From the NCBI GenBank assembly GCA_001465935.1, contig LNKV01000009.1:434001-498000 (forward strand): 64,000 nucleotides of DNA. The letters run 5' to 3'. Numbering within the stretch: the stretch's first letter is position 1; each line of letters begins with the position of its first letter. Below, in pieces: positions 23,316-33,929 of the stretch. A model generated the notes under the pieces. The model was not told where the DNA came from, searched no databases, and saw only the letters and a list, made by a program, of their open reading frames with translations. The position numbers and the translations under genes are program-made. This DNA comes from Clarireedia homoeocarpa. Its lineage: Eukaryota > Ascomycota > Leotiomycetes > Helotiales > Rutstroemiaceae.

Positions 23316-24218
23316 ATCTGTAAAAACTTGGGCGCGTGGGGGGGAGGGGACGGGCAGCTGGCAATGTGTAAAATGGCGTTAGAAGAAGGAAAATGCTGGA
23401 AATGAGAGTTCTTTTAGGTCCTGGGGAAATTTCAACATCTAAAAGTATGGAATCAATCAAACATGATTCTCTTATGTGAACGATTCGAAACTCCTAGCAT
23501 GCCATACTTTTTGCTTTAGGTATATATTAAATGCGACTCATCATGATCATATAGCTCGCATCAAAACACCATCAAGAATCAAGAGTCAACCTTACTTTCC
23601 CTGGCATCATCTCGGACTATTCGTAAACTAAGATATACAACTACTGGGCCTGCTAAAGTGTGTAGACATGATGTCAGATGTACTCGATGAATCATGCAGC
23701 AACGTATCTTTTGCCGTCTTCCCTGCTTACAATAAACAACTTTCTAGTCTTCATTCTCCAGGTTAATCTCCCAAAATATATGACACTATCCAAATGTTCC
23801 TCTCGGACGTGGAAAGTACTGCGAAAACATCCACCAGAACCATTCCGTGCTTACTAATGCGTCATTGATGTGTGACGAATGCCGCTCTTTTCACACTACA
23901 AACCGTAGAACTAACTTTATTTTCACTTCACATCTCCACTTCAGCTCAGGCCGGTATAAGAGGAAAGATTTTAACTATCGGGTACCTCTATTCGGCCGGT
24001 AGAGTAAGGACGGGGATTTAAATTTCAGACATAAATGCTTATCCTGCGACAATGATTACTGGTCCTGGGAGACCACAGCAATTGCATACATGCGATACTT
24101 CGATGAGGGCTTTATTAGTTTGCTATCTAAGTAGATGCTACGGGAATATACGGACTCCATGATGATGAAACCTCCATACAGATTCATGAGAACATGCTGC
24201 AAGTCTCGTTCTGCACTC
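23316..24218. other. Convergent intergenic spacer
   Basis: Lies between the GNAT stop and the stop of the cysteine-rich secreted protein. It contains a short G-rich tract (about 23336-23352). No gene recognised. Confidence 0.45.
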
Positions 24219-25422
24219 TTACTCATCGCCACCCGTTGCTGATCCATCCCCGTCGAAACGATAACATGCTGGAAATCGATATTCTATATTTGTTAGCCAA
24301 TGGGACGTAGTTTCAGGCAAGGTATTTTCAGCAAATACATACGGTCGAACAAGCTCTCCCAAAAGTCAACCTCCCTCACATAGCAGAACTCTGTGGTCAA
24401 ATACCAATACGCGTACTCGAACGTCGCATTTGGATTTGGTAATCCTGCATCTAAGTAACATTGCACCCGCACCCCATGATTGAAAGGATATCTTCTCTCC
24501 ACCTCACAAGTCTCATTGGCACAGCTATGACATGCAGCATAATCTTCCCCAACGGTGATGTTGAGCAGATAACGCTTTTCAAGCTCCTTCTTGACCGTAT
24601 GAAGTGGCACCGGAGCTGCTGATCGATCTTTCAACCTTTCTGGTTCAGTGTAGTTAACCTGTAGGAATCCCACTGGACCACAATAGTCGAGGACGGATTT
24701 ATCTGCAGGGTCCTCAAGAGCGATCTGCGCGACGTAGCAATCATCCACGGTTTTGAGCCAGGTACTTGTTCGATATTAGTTCTTCATCATCGATCAATTA
24801 TCTTGCAGGTAAATTATAGCATACCTATCATCGATTACCAAAGCCCCTTGATCAGTCCAGCAAGTGACAGTTAGATCGGTTCCGTACTTGATATACTTGA
24901 TCGTTTCACAGCTTGCGTTGTCATCACAGATGTTGCATTCTGTATTATATTTCGTTCTCGCCGAGTCATAAGTAATGTGTTCCTCCGTGGATTCTGGACC
25001 ACAGAAACTTAGGTCCGTTTCGTCTGCGATGGATATGCCGTTAGTACGCTTCAATTTTGCAACTCAAGGCGAATACGAACATTCCCCAGCATAGTCCGCC
25101 AAGTCATACTGTGTGACATAGCAGTCATCGGTCGTTCTCAACCACGTACTAAATCTGCCATCAGCGTTTTTCCATAGCAATTGCTTGGTGTCTGGGAAAT
25201 GACCTACCTGTCCCCGCCAATGACGGTGCCAGAAGTCCAACACACTAAGGTCAATTGCGTGTCGTATTCGTAGAACACTTTGTTAGTACAAAGACTGTAA
25301 GGGCATGTTTTGCATTCCGTCTCAACGGCATGTTCGAGCGTATTATTAATGGGTGGCTTGAATGCTGCTTCGCTTCTCGCAACGAAGAGGAGAACAGGAG
25401 CGAATAAGCTGAAGAATTTCAT
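24219..25422 (-). CDS. Secreted protein with three cysteine-rich tandem repeats
   Basis: Five exons, 25422-25208, 25148-25081, 25023-24825, 24764-24343 and 24283-24219, give about 322 aa. An alternative final acceptor (tttccag) shortens it by 6 residues. A signal peptide (MKFFSLFAPVLLFVARSEA) is followed by three related units: ECKTCPYSLC...LVCW...DRTWLRTTDDCYV, ECNICDDNASC...VTCW...DRTWLKTVDDCYV, and ACHSCANETC...VQCY...YWYLTTEFCYV. Each has the pattern C-x2-C-x4/5-C, a cysteine about 15 residues on, then W-L-x-T-x2-x-C-Y-V. Units 1 and 2 are split by an intron at the same residue and phase (R|TW), a sign of tandem exon duplication. The even, patterned cysteines suggest disulfide-stabilised folds outside the cell. 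No known family is recognised; an apoplastic or effector-like role is only a guess. It is divergent from the secreted protein at 26957. Confidence 0.75.
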
Positions 25423-26432
25423 GATCGATGGCAATTCAAAGACGAACTTAAAGAGGACGATTCCTGCTTTTTTTTTATAGACATCTCCGGAAAGCAATCC
25501 TCAAATACACTTTGACGCTCGTAACGTGACATTCATTCTCAATATACGCAGTCATCATTTGCTGCATCTATGAGCCTATTCGGGAATTTTTAGTCAGTGG
25601 CTGCCGTGGCCAAGAAAGCGTTTATTGAAAGTTGGGTAACATTTATTTGTAAAAGTTAATATCTTGCATCCCCGTTCTCGTATTCCTACTCTGAAGTAAC
25701 GCAGGTCCACCGAAAGACCCCTCTTACCCCACGGTCGTGCAGCCTTGGCAAGCAGATCAGCCAGCCTTATTGCATAGACGAATCGGTAGATGGGTGAAGT
25801 GCAGTAGCATCAGGTAGGCTATTGCGCAAATTCTTTACCTGCTGGACTTACACGATAAATAATTGCCTCTTGAAGCTATACGAGCGAGCGCATAGTTTAG
25901 GTACTAGGAATTAGAAGAGTTGACCCGGGTAATTGCAGGTAAGGGTGGCAACGAATATCTAGGAAAATTCGGAATGGAAGACTGGCAATAGCTGAAAACA
26001 GATTGGGTGTACAAAATGTAAGCAGATTTAAAAGTTCATTCTTGATGTATTGTGTGCGTTTCTTTGCTACACCCAAATACTTTTGCAGTTCTGGAATCAA
26101 ATCTGTTCTGCAAAGTGTCCCGAATACATCGTGCATTTTAGACTACTGTATCAGCATATCGAACAGGATAGCAATCGCTTACCATGGGTGTAAAAATGAA
26201 TCGTAAGAGACCACCGCAATGACTCGTGATCATCACATGATCCATATCATACCGCTTCTTCATGGTACGTAGAAAAAACCGATTGTTCAATTCCGGGGCT
26301 ATCAATAGCCAGAAATTCTGAGAAGGATTTAAGGAGCAGGTTGAAAATTAGATTACTAAGGTAGTTTGTTTCTAGATGAGCTGATTCGGCTCGCTTACTG
26401 TATTCGGAGGGGGGAGGGGGGGAGGGGTCCGT

Positions 26433-26592
26433 GAACATGTCATCGTACGTTTGGTCGAAACAACTCTTTTGATGATTCATATTCCTTTAAATCCTGTAAA
26501 AGAACATCTGTCATCGTATGTTTGGTGTTTGGTTATTTAAAAGTCGAAACAACTCTTTTAATGATTCACATTCCTTTAAATCCTGCAAAAGA
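26433..26592. repeat. Imperfect tandem duplication, about 70-90 bp unit
   Basis: Two copies beginning gaacat..tcatcgta.gtttgg and ending tcctttaaatcctg.aaaaga (about 26433-26502 and 26502-26592). The second copy carries about 18 extra bases (tgtttggttatttaaaag) after gtttgg. Both share tcgaaacaactctttt.atgattca. Confidence 0.75.
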
Positions 26593-26725
26593 GATTCCAT
26601 CCATGGATGCCACGACCCGACTGATGGGTAAGCCACCGGGTCGGGAAGGCTCGCAGCCCAGTGGTCTGCTCACTTACAACAAGGTATGCCTCTAAGTAAG
26701 GATGTCGTATACGTGTTATTGTTTC

Positions 26726-26732
26726 TATAAAA
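26726..26732 (+). promoter_or_regulatory. TATA-like box upstream of the DPBB-like gene
   Basis: The sequence tataaaa within tttctataaaatgacc lies about 225 bp before the ATG at 26957; the intervening leader is C/T-rich (ttctcccttcacttcgtcgtcatc), as often seen in strongly expressed fungal secreted-protein genes. Confidence 0.4.
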
Positions 26733-26956
26733 TGACCGCCATCTTTCTTATTTCTCCCTTCACTTCGTCGTCATCCTCTTGAACACTCAACGGATTCACA
26801 TTCCTTTTCAGCCATCCGAAAATTTGCTGGTCAATATTTTCAACAGTCACTCTCTACGAAACTCATTTAATTTCTTCAAAACCCATCTGCCAAGAAATTC
26901 ACGCCCGCAGGCATCATTACGAAGCAAATTCCACCGATATAATCGAGCTTTCCAAA

Positions 26957-27712
26957 ATGCTACAGCAATTTGTACCATTTCTTGCGCTAGCACCAGTTGC
27001 ACTCGGCGTCCCCCTCCCTCAAACCAGTGGTGCTGCAACTCCAGTAGTAACTGCAGTAGCAAGCGATGCACCTTTGCCTTCAGGATCGAATATTCCTGTC
27101 AGGATTACTCCTCATGATCAATATGGTAGCTCAGCGGGCATATTGGGGTGCAAGATTAACACCAATCGTGCCGCATACTGGCCCGCACCTGTCGATTGCG
27201 GCGAGTCCATGTGCCTCAAGCTTTCTAGAGAGGGTCGTGACGTCTACGTTCTTCGTGTCGATCAATCTCGACCCGGACCTAATGGCGAACAACCTGCTCA
27301 CGACGTCTCCTACGACGCGTGGAACTATCTATACACCGGGTACTGGGCGAGCGAGCAACCTGTGCAGGGTGGAGGAATCGACATAACTTACACTACAGTA
27401 CCTATGACGGACCCTAACTGTCAAGCACTGATCACTTCTTCGGACAAGAATATCGGTGTTAGCGCAGCTAATTCCGGGAACTATGTTTCTCAATGCCAAG
27501 CAGACCCAAGTTCGTGGGTCTCTACTCATCTCACCCTGTGGAACATCGCCACCAATACTTGCACCTTAGGTTACGACGAGGTATGCACTTTAGACTTGGC
27601 TGTCTCGACACAAGCGAGTTGTGGCCATATGCTCGGTTCGCAAAACCCTTTGACGACGGTGCCAGTCTACAATTCCCAGTATGGTACTGGTGTGAAGGTG
27701 TTAGCCCCTTGA
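26957..27712 (+). CDS. Secreted double-psi-beta-barrel/barwin-like protein
   Basis: Intronless, 251 aa. A signal peptide (MLQQFVPFLALAPVALG) and an Ala/Thr/Val-rich pro-segment are followed by a compact domain of about 190 residues: GILGCKINTNRAAYWP, then PVDCGESMCLKLS, VYVLRVDQSR and HDVSYDAWNYLYTGY. The last motif, an Asp-containing strand, is typical of fungal RlpA-like/barwin-like double-psi beta-barrels. Seven or eight cysteines suggest disulfides. Relatives are extracellular proteins of filamentous fungi annotated as barwin-like endoglucanase or expansin-like, but enzymatic activity is not shown for most. The 3' flank carries a striking 12-bp tandem repeat. It is divergent from the cysteine-repeat secreted protein. 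The assignment rests on remembered family resemblance. Confidence 0.75.
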   Translation: MLQQFVPFLALAPVALGVPLPQTSGAATPVVTAVASDAPLPSGSNIPVRITPHDQYGSSAGILGCKINTNRAAYWPAPVDCGESMCLKLSREGRDVYVLRVDQSRPGPNGEQPAHDVSYDAWNYLYTGYWASEQPVQGGGIDITYTTVPMTDPNCQALITSSDKNIGVSAANSGNYVSQCQADPSSWVSTHLTLWNIATNTCTLGYDEVCTLDLAVSTQASCGHMLGSQNPLTTVPVYNSQYGTGVKVLAP

Positions 27713-29237
27713 TAGGAGAGATTGGCCACTGGATGAAGATCACGGTTGATTATATAAGCTTGTGAGGTAGTCATTCTTGTAGAAGATTTTTGTAGAAGAT
27801 TTTTGTATTTTAGATTTTAGATTAGATTTTAGATTAGATTTTAGATTAGATTTTAGATTAGATTTTAGATTGGATTGTGATCTTCCACAGTGAAATTAGA
27901 GTACACAGCCACCAAGATCTGACTTCTAGCCCCCAAATTTCAGTGAGCTACAAAGATGTTTGATTTAGGATTGCCAAGCGTTCATTTCCGCCGTTCTGCC
28001 TCCGTACTAGCACACAATTCGTCACGCCGCTTCCATCGCCCCATCATCCATCATGTGTAAATATAGAACTACTAGGCCATGAGCGCAAAATGCTTAGCGG
28101 CATGTATGTACTAGTCAGCCAACCGACCTTTTACACTGCCACCGGCTGACCTCTGAACCCGAAGAATAAGTCTGAACCAACTGATCGGGAGATGCCATCT
28201 TATGTCCGGAATCGAAACCAGTCTTGTCCCGAACTTGGACCACAATTATACTCAGCCCTATATCCTAGCCGCCGATCTCCCAAGGCTTGGCCCCCCACAC
28301 CCCGCAACCTCGCCTAATCGGGAACATCACAATATTTTAACGAACCCCTTGAACAAGCCTGTTGAGCGTAAATCTTCAAGTTATCTGACAGAAACTTTTA
28401 AGTTTCTACTGCTACTTGAATACATCGGTATCACCTGAATCCATTTAGTCTTCACGCGTATAGGCCACCGGGTCACTACTCAGAAAAGTCCCGACCCAAA
28501 TCATAATCCTTCATCTCAGCCACTGCGACACTGTGGTCGTAACTCTAGCCTCATTAAGCTTGCCTAGAAGATGGTCCATAGACCTTCTTCCCTGTAAATC
28601 GATACGCAGGGCAAATGTTTGATATTTGAGAAACAACCCACGTATCACTTGTTCTTCCCCGTGCATCCTAGTCTTCTATCCGCCATGGGCTAGGCTTGGA
28701 GTATACTCCGGTGAATGATAGGATAATACGAGGCCTGTAAGAATCCAGTTATTCCGGAAGGACTATTCATTGTTTCGAATTACAGGTTGGCAGGATTAGG
28801 GAAACCCTTGGATTGAGCTTGGCGATGGAGATGCAATCGAAGGGGGGAAAAGGAAAGGACAAGGAGAGCAAAAGGTAAAACGATGGAATAAATAGTAATC
28901 ATTTTTTTACACGGTTTGAGACGAACAAGATATTTCAATTGACCCTAAGACAAAATCGACTCCCCATGACTACACGTGTTGCTATCCTTTTTGCTTTCCC
29001 TGCAAACACGAAGTCTCCGAAACAGGAGAAATATAACAGGTTTACAATCCAAAAAAAAAAAAAAGCCCTAAATAATAAGTATATGACATCTTCCACTTCA
29101 ACATAAAGCAAATAGGCTGAGACTATTGTCTGCACAACTCTAATGCTATGTCGAAACGAAACAAGAGAGTCGTACTGAACACGTATTCATATCTCCATTT
29201 GAAACTCCCCGTTCATGGTCGGATAATGGAACACAGA
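27713..29237. other. Intergenic with 12-bp tandem repeat
   Basis: 3' flank of the DPBB-like gene and of the minus-strand coiled-coil gene (convergent). Apart from the repeats at about 27778-27870 and an A-tract near 29049-29064 it shows nothing recognisable. The frame 28202-28438 has no support. Confidence 0.45.
27811..27870. repeat. Five exact copies of a 12-bp repeat
   Basis: TAGATTTTAGAT is repeated five times without a mismatch, starting about 100 bp after the stop codon of the secreted protein. It is preceded by two copies of a 14-bp unit (tgtagaagattttt, 27778-27805). The repeat is probably in the 3' UTR. Confidence 0.9.
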
Positions 29238-30719
29238 TTATCCATGCAAGTACATTAAAATTCTGATACGATCTGCTTTCTTCTGAAGCAATTTGATCTG
29301 CGCTTCAATCGCCTCTAGATCCTCCGGTCTATTCCCAAACGTCTCATATCCAGAGGAAAATGAACGATTGCATTTAACACAATGCGTCATCTGATCGGGC
29401 GATGTGAGTAGCCCAGAAGCTTGAGATGCTAAAGGAGGTAGCGCGGATGCATCTTCTTTCTTCGATTCCTTAGATCTCCTCTCTTCCTGAGCCTGTTCTC
29501 GTCGCTTGTAGTTTTCAAAGTTCATGATCGCAAGTTGCGTATAATAATCCTCCAAGGCGCTGTTGTTCTTAAAGTCATCGATGGAGAGGTGTGCGTCTTC
29601 TCGTGCTTTAGTAATGAAAACCTCCAGGGTCAAAGATGGAGCTGGATCTGATTGCTGACGCTTCATGGTATCTTCTCTCATCTTGCGTCTTCTCTTGTTC
29701 TGTTGTTCCAACCTCCTCATCTCGTATGCATAATCGCGTTCAATTGGTTCGTTCGTCTGCTGGAAGTTTGGTTTGTATCTTTCCGATTCTCTGCGTACCT
29801 CTTGTAGTTGAGCCTTATTTTCCTGCTCTACCCGATCAAGCCATGCCTGGTAGCCTTCCAGCGGCATCTGAGGGGTCAACTCTATCAACTTACTTTGTTC
29901 TCCTAGGTGATTTAGTCTGAAATTTTTCGCCCTTTCTTGTTCAAAGGAGTTCAATTGTTGGCTGGAAGAGATTTGAAGCCCATATGGCTGAGACGATGAG
30001 GCTGCAGTGACTGTTCTGATTTCTGTATTTCGAGGAAGGGCAATCGCTCTTCTGGATTGCTCATTCTGTCTTAGAGCATTTTGATAATTCTGTAGCCTAT
30101 GGCTCCCCACAGGGCTCAAAGATGGAGGTATTGGACTATCGTGGTCTACTTGATTTGCTCTGTGATCTTTTCTATTGCGAGGCTCAACTGACGCGAGGCC
30201 CAGTTGGTAATTGGAAGAATTCATGGGTATCTCTGAAGGTGGGGATTGAACTGCCATGGTATGCATTTCCAGGGATTTTCGTTTTCTATTCTGCACCTCA
30301 AATATCTTGGCTTCTATATGGTAATTTTGTCCAGGCTCACGAGTGTTTTCGATAGTTGGCAAATTCTTCCCTTTAAACTCTGGTGAAGACATCATGAATG
30401 TTTCCGTGGCAGTGCCTTCGATACGATTGCTCGTAGGATTTGATTCGATGGTCGCCCCAGCCTCACCCCCACACATATTCTCAATCGCCATTCTGTTTCT
30501 GAGCGCAAGTGGAGCTGAGAACCTGGATGTATATTGTGGATTTGAGTTGAGTTGCACGTCTACGTCCCAGCCTGGTCTTACATCTTTGACGGTATGATCA
30601 CCGAGGAGTTGAGAATCAATCTTTCCAACCTGTTCGCCACCGTCGGTTTGTCTGTCGCATGAACCGCTTAGATTGGACGCACGGCGGTTTAAAGCATTTG
30701 AGTATTGTAGGACCTGCAT
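29238..30719 (-). CDS. Hypothetical coiled-coil protein with C-terminal CxxC
   Basis: Single open frame of 493 aa starting ATGCAGGTCCTA. The first 260 residues are Asn/Ser/Gln-rich and disordered. From about residue 290 there is a charged helical region (EGYQAWLDRVEQENKAQLQE; YEMRRLEQQNKRRRKMRED) with nuclear-localisation-like basic clusters, then an acidic-basic helix (NFENYKRREQAQEERRSKES). Near the C terminus a CVKCNRSFSS motif (one CxxC pair) is followed by a final amphipathic helix (EAIEAQIKLLQKKADRIRIL) that could be a leucine-zipper-like dimerisation element. A single CxxC is not a complete zinc site. I do not recognise the family. The composition and the absence of introns leave it a conserved-fungal or lineage-specific orphan. 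Confidence 0.65.
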   Translation of the reverse strand: MQVLQYSNALNRRASNLSGSCDRQTDGGEQVGKIDSQLLGDHTVKDVRPGWDVDVQLNSNPQYTSRFSAPLALRNRMAIENMCGGEAGATIESNPTSNRIEGTATETFMMSSPEFKGKNLPTIENTREPGQNYHIEAKIFEVQNRKRKSLEMHTMAVQSPPSEIPMNSSNYQLGLASVEPRNRKDHRANQVDHDSPIPPSLSPVGSHRLQNYQNALRQNEQSRRAIALPRNTEIRTVTAASSSQPYGLQISSSQQLNSFEQERAKNFRLNHLGEQSKLIELTPQMPLEGYQAWLDRVEQENKAQLQEVRRESERYKPNFQQTNEPIERDYAYEMRRLEQQNKRRRKMREDTMKRQQSDPAPSLTLEVFITKAREDAHLSIDDFKNNSALEDYYTQLAIMNFENYKRREQAQEERRSKESKKEDASALPPLASQASGLLTSPDQMTHCVKCNRSFSSGYETFGNRPEDLEAIEAQIKLLQKKADRIRILMYLHG

Positions 30720-31203
30720 GTCTCTCTGCTTTAGAAGTTTGATACTGACAAGGCTGAGGAAATATTAAAAGTTTGGATGACTGCTATCGCTAGGATTGAT
30801 GCGAAGATTCTTCTTCGGAGATCCCAAGTAGCAAATGCGGATTGTGGCACTCGGAACGAGAGAATAGATTGAAAGAATAGAAATTATCTCAATCAAAGTG
30901 AAGTGTATTGATTAAGAGTCAAAATGGTCGATTACTCTGTTGATATACTGTATCAAAGCGTATATACGACGGCTTTGTCAGGTGTCAAGGGTCAGCCATT
31001 GTGTAACCCCTGCAATAATGCCCTCTATCGCTGAAATCAGGCTACCTATCTGCTGATTATCACCGATCAGTGTGGCTTTGCGTTGGGGTTGGTGCAAATG
31101 TTGCGCTCGTGGACAAATCATCGTCGCGAAGCAAGGGTGAGCGTAAAGGCAAAGATGACTGCAGCAATATAAGGATGCACGTCTATCAAGGGGTTCTGCA
31201 AAT

Positions 31204-31266
31204 CCTTGGAGACTGCATACCCTTGGAAACTACAAACCCTTGGAGACTGCACACCCTTGGAGATAG
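31204..31266. repeat. 17-bp tandem repeat, about 3.7 copies
   Basis: Units starting ccttgga at 31204, 31221, 31238 and 31255, exactly 17 bp apart (consensus ccttggagactgcacac). Confidence 0.85.
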
Positions 31267-32288
31267 CGATATCCACTAGGCTAAAATGGTAACTATGTCT
31301 CAGAAATAAGCGCTGCTGCATACTACTCGATAATTGTACTATCGAAAAGTGATATCACCGATTATTTTTCAAAATATCCAAACGAGCTGAGGAGCGATTA
31401 GAACTGGGAAGAGATTATTGAGAGATACTTAAAATCAACCTCGCACCTTGGGCAGAATCGGGGAATGCGTTGTACCACTTGATGAAGCAGACATATTCCC
31501 CGAGTAGCGGACTTCGAATGACCTAAAACGCAATACTCCGGTGTCTATTTGGCGTACAAGTTTTGGAATACTACGGCGGCATATTGATACGCATACAACT
31601 AGCTTTCTGATAGGTGTCATTGAGATTTGGGGGCATTTGCCATACTTCCCTTGACAGCCTGAATCGTAGACTCATTCATGTAAGACCAAATAGCCGAAGG
31701 AGGAGGATGGAGATAGGTAGCCCACTCGATCTTCGATCTGAGGATACAGGCAGCATGATTATTTGCATGACTATTTGCATGACTTTATCTGCGCAATCCA
31801 CTGTCTAACGAAGTTCTGATTTCCTAAACAGTTGCTGCAAACCTGGCAAATACCTAGGATATATCACACCAACCTGCCGATCAGGTACTCTTACATGGTT
31901 AGTGACTTCGTAGTAGTGCAGTTACTGTTATTATTTTATGAATTAAATTTTATGTATTTAACTTGTTTTTTTGTTTCGTCCTATGGCCCGTCAGGTCTTA
32001 CAGCCATTTCCAAACAAGTGCAGAGGAGATGTTGAAACCTCAACAAATGCACGAAACCGGAGGATGATAAAGTTAATTCGACACATAATTTTGCATTGAC
32101 CTTACTTCGAATATTGAGCTGGAGTGAAACCCCCCCTCTCATACATCGGGGGCGGGGAGCTTGCGTGGCATCGGCAGCTGCATGCGCAGTTGAACTTGCC
32201 CCAGCCTGGCCAAATTTGAACCACAGATCTACAACTGGACCATGAAGATAGACGCCAGAAGCCGCCAAAGTCTCCGGGTTGACATACC

Positions 32289-32347
32289 TATCCCCTTGAC
32301 TGCCATACGCGACTTCCCCACGCGAGTACTTGGCAGTCAAGGGGATA
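32289..32347. repeat. Inverted repeat with 17-bp perfect arms
   Basis: Left arm tatccccttgactgcca (32289-32305) and right arm tggcagtcaaggggata (32331-32347) are exact reverse complements. The 25-nt loop contains two cgcg cores that could extend the stem. Confidence 0.9.
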
Positions 32348-32998
32348 CCTTGTAAAGAAACTCTTACTCCATCGAGGCGTTTGGATCGACGGTGTCCACA
32401 TATAATGATTTCACGTCATCAATGACGAAATGCATGAGAAAGGACCGCCACGGGCGACCATTCATGGATGACATCATTGAACGTACAGGATTTCAAGCAT
32501 CTAGCCCTATCCACATGTAAGCTCGCGGGGAAGGCTTTGAAAAATTTCCGAGCTGGAACGACTGGACTAAAGGCGGGATTTGGGAATCTAAAGCCAGATT
32601 AGGTATGCAACACCAAGCCGTCATTAAACCCGAACCGTAAGACTGTGACACAAAATAGACGTTCTTCAATCAGCAGTATCCATATTCCCGGCTTGAAGAT
32701 TTGCGTACTTCACAATTCTACAGGGAAAACCCACATGCTATCATCCACATGCTATCAATTCCGATGATCTGGACCTGCAATATTACACTTTGCAATTGGG
32801 GGGGTTTCCTTTTCCGAACTTCAATGACAAGCTTCGTCATCTAATTCTAAAGACTAGACACCAACTCATTTCCCATAACCACACACTTTCTCTCTATCTC
32901 CCCACCGCCTGCCCAAGCAGAGACTCTCCCAACCAGCTGGGAATCGGTAGATCATCGAACTGAAGACAACACCCCAGAGAGCACAGAACACAATCACA

Positions 32999-33147
32999 CT
33001 CGCTCACTCACTCACCCACTCACTCACTCACCCACTCACTCACTCACCCACTCACTCACTCACTCACCCACTCACTCACTCACCCACTCACTCACTCACT
33101 CACTCACTCACTCACCCACTCACTCACTCACCCACTCACTCACTCAT
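32999..33147. repeat. ACTC/CCCACT minisatellite
   Basis: About 150 bp of (cact)n interrupted regularly by ccca, giving higher-order units such as cactcactcactcac followed by ccactcactcactcac. Confidence 0.9.
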
Positions 33148-33509
33148 TCCCTGAAAGTCAACAAACAGAACTTAACTTATGCTAGATCACCACGGTAGAG
33201 CACCCAGCCACCCACCCACCCACTCACTCCCTCCACCGCAGTAACCAACCCCCTTCAGCAGCAATCCATCCCACCATCCAATCCAATCCTCCTCCTCCCC
33301 TTCCTCCTCCCCCCCTCCTCCCCCTCCTCCAGCAACAACAGCGACGCAATCCAGCATGGTATTCAATACACCATATACATCCCAAAAGGAGAGTGACCAA
33401 GCTTTCTTTCTTTCTTTCAGAACGATGATATGATATGATGTGATGTGATTTCCTGGTAGAAGAAGAAGAAGAACACCGGGAAGGCAGTTATTTAGTTCTT
33501 TGAGGGTGT

Positions 33510-33546
33510 TTCGTTCGTTCGTTCGTTCGTTCGTTCGTTCGTTCGT
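33510..33546. repeat. (TTCG)n microsatellite
   Basis: About nine uninterrupted ttcg units, ending gttcgtgagg. Confidence 0.9.
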
Positions 33547-33586
33547 GAGGTGTTTTCCGATTTCAGGGAAACAATCACACTTGACT

Positions 33587-33801
33587 CACCAGTGGGTGTA
33601 CTAACTATCGGACCAACTCCAAAACTTCAATATCCGACTAAAATGTATACTTTTGAGATCTCTACTCTAGCAAGTGTATATACGAGTTCTCAATGATTAA
33701 ATTGCATTGGGATAATCAGATGTATAAATTTTCAATGCCCAGATTGCACTTGAACAATCAGAAATCCGAACTTGGTCCGATAGTTAGTACACCCACTGGT
33801 G
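33587..33801. mobile_element. MITE-like element, copy 2 (30-bp perfect inverted termini)
   Basis: 215 bp. The first 30 bases (beginning caccagtgggtgtactaact) and the last 30 (ending gttagtacacccactggtg) are exact reverse complements. The interior is AT-rich and non-coding and holds a diverged internal direct repeat (ttctcaatg..taaattgcattggg..aatcag and ttcaatgcccagattgcacttg.aacaatcag). Related sequences lie at 13419-13639 and about 33930-34112. I could not identify a target-site duplication. The structure is that of a non-autonomous DNA transposon; the superfamily is not determinable without the duplication. Confidence 0.8.
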
Positions 33802-33929
33802 GTGGAGATGGGCCAGCATGCTTCTTCCTCCGAAGCTCGCTACAGTAGAAATGGCAACGTCACTAGGGTAAAGTTCTCTGACGCGATCTCGTCACGTTTC
33901 GTGTGGATGACTTATGAAAAAGACTGGAG

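Larger units (their letters stand above)
25423..26956. other. Divergent intergenic region between two secreted-protein genes
   Basis: About 1.5 kb. It includes a G-rich tract (26406-26427), an imperfect direct duplication (26433-26592) and a TATA-like box for the downstream plus-strand gene. Short frames at 25897-26136 and 26247-26480 have no support. Confidence 0.45.
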
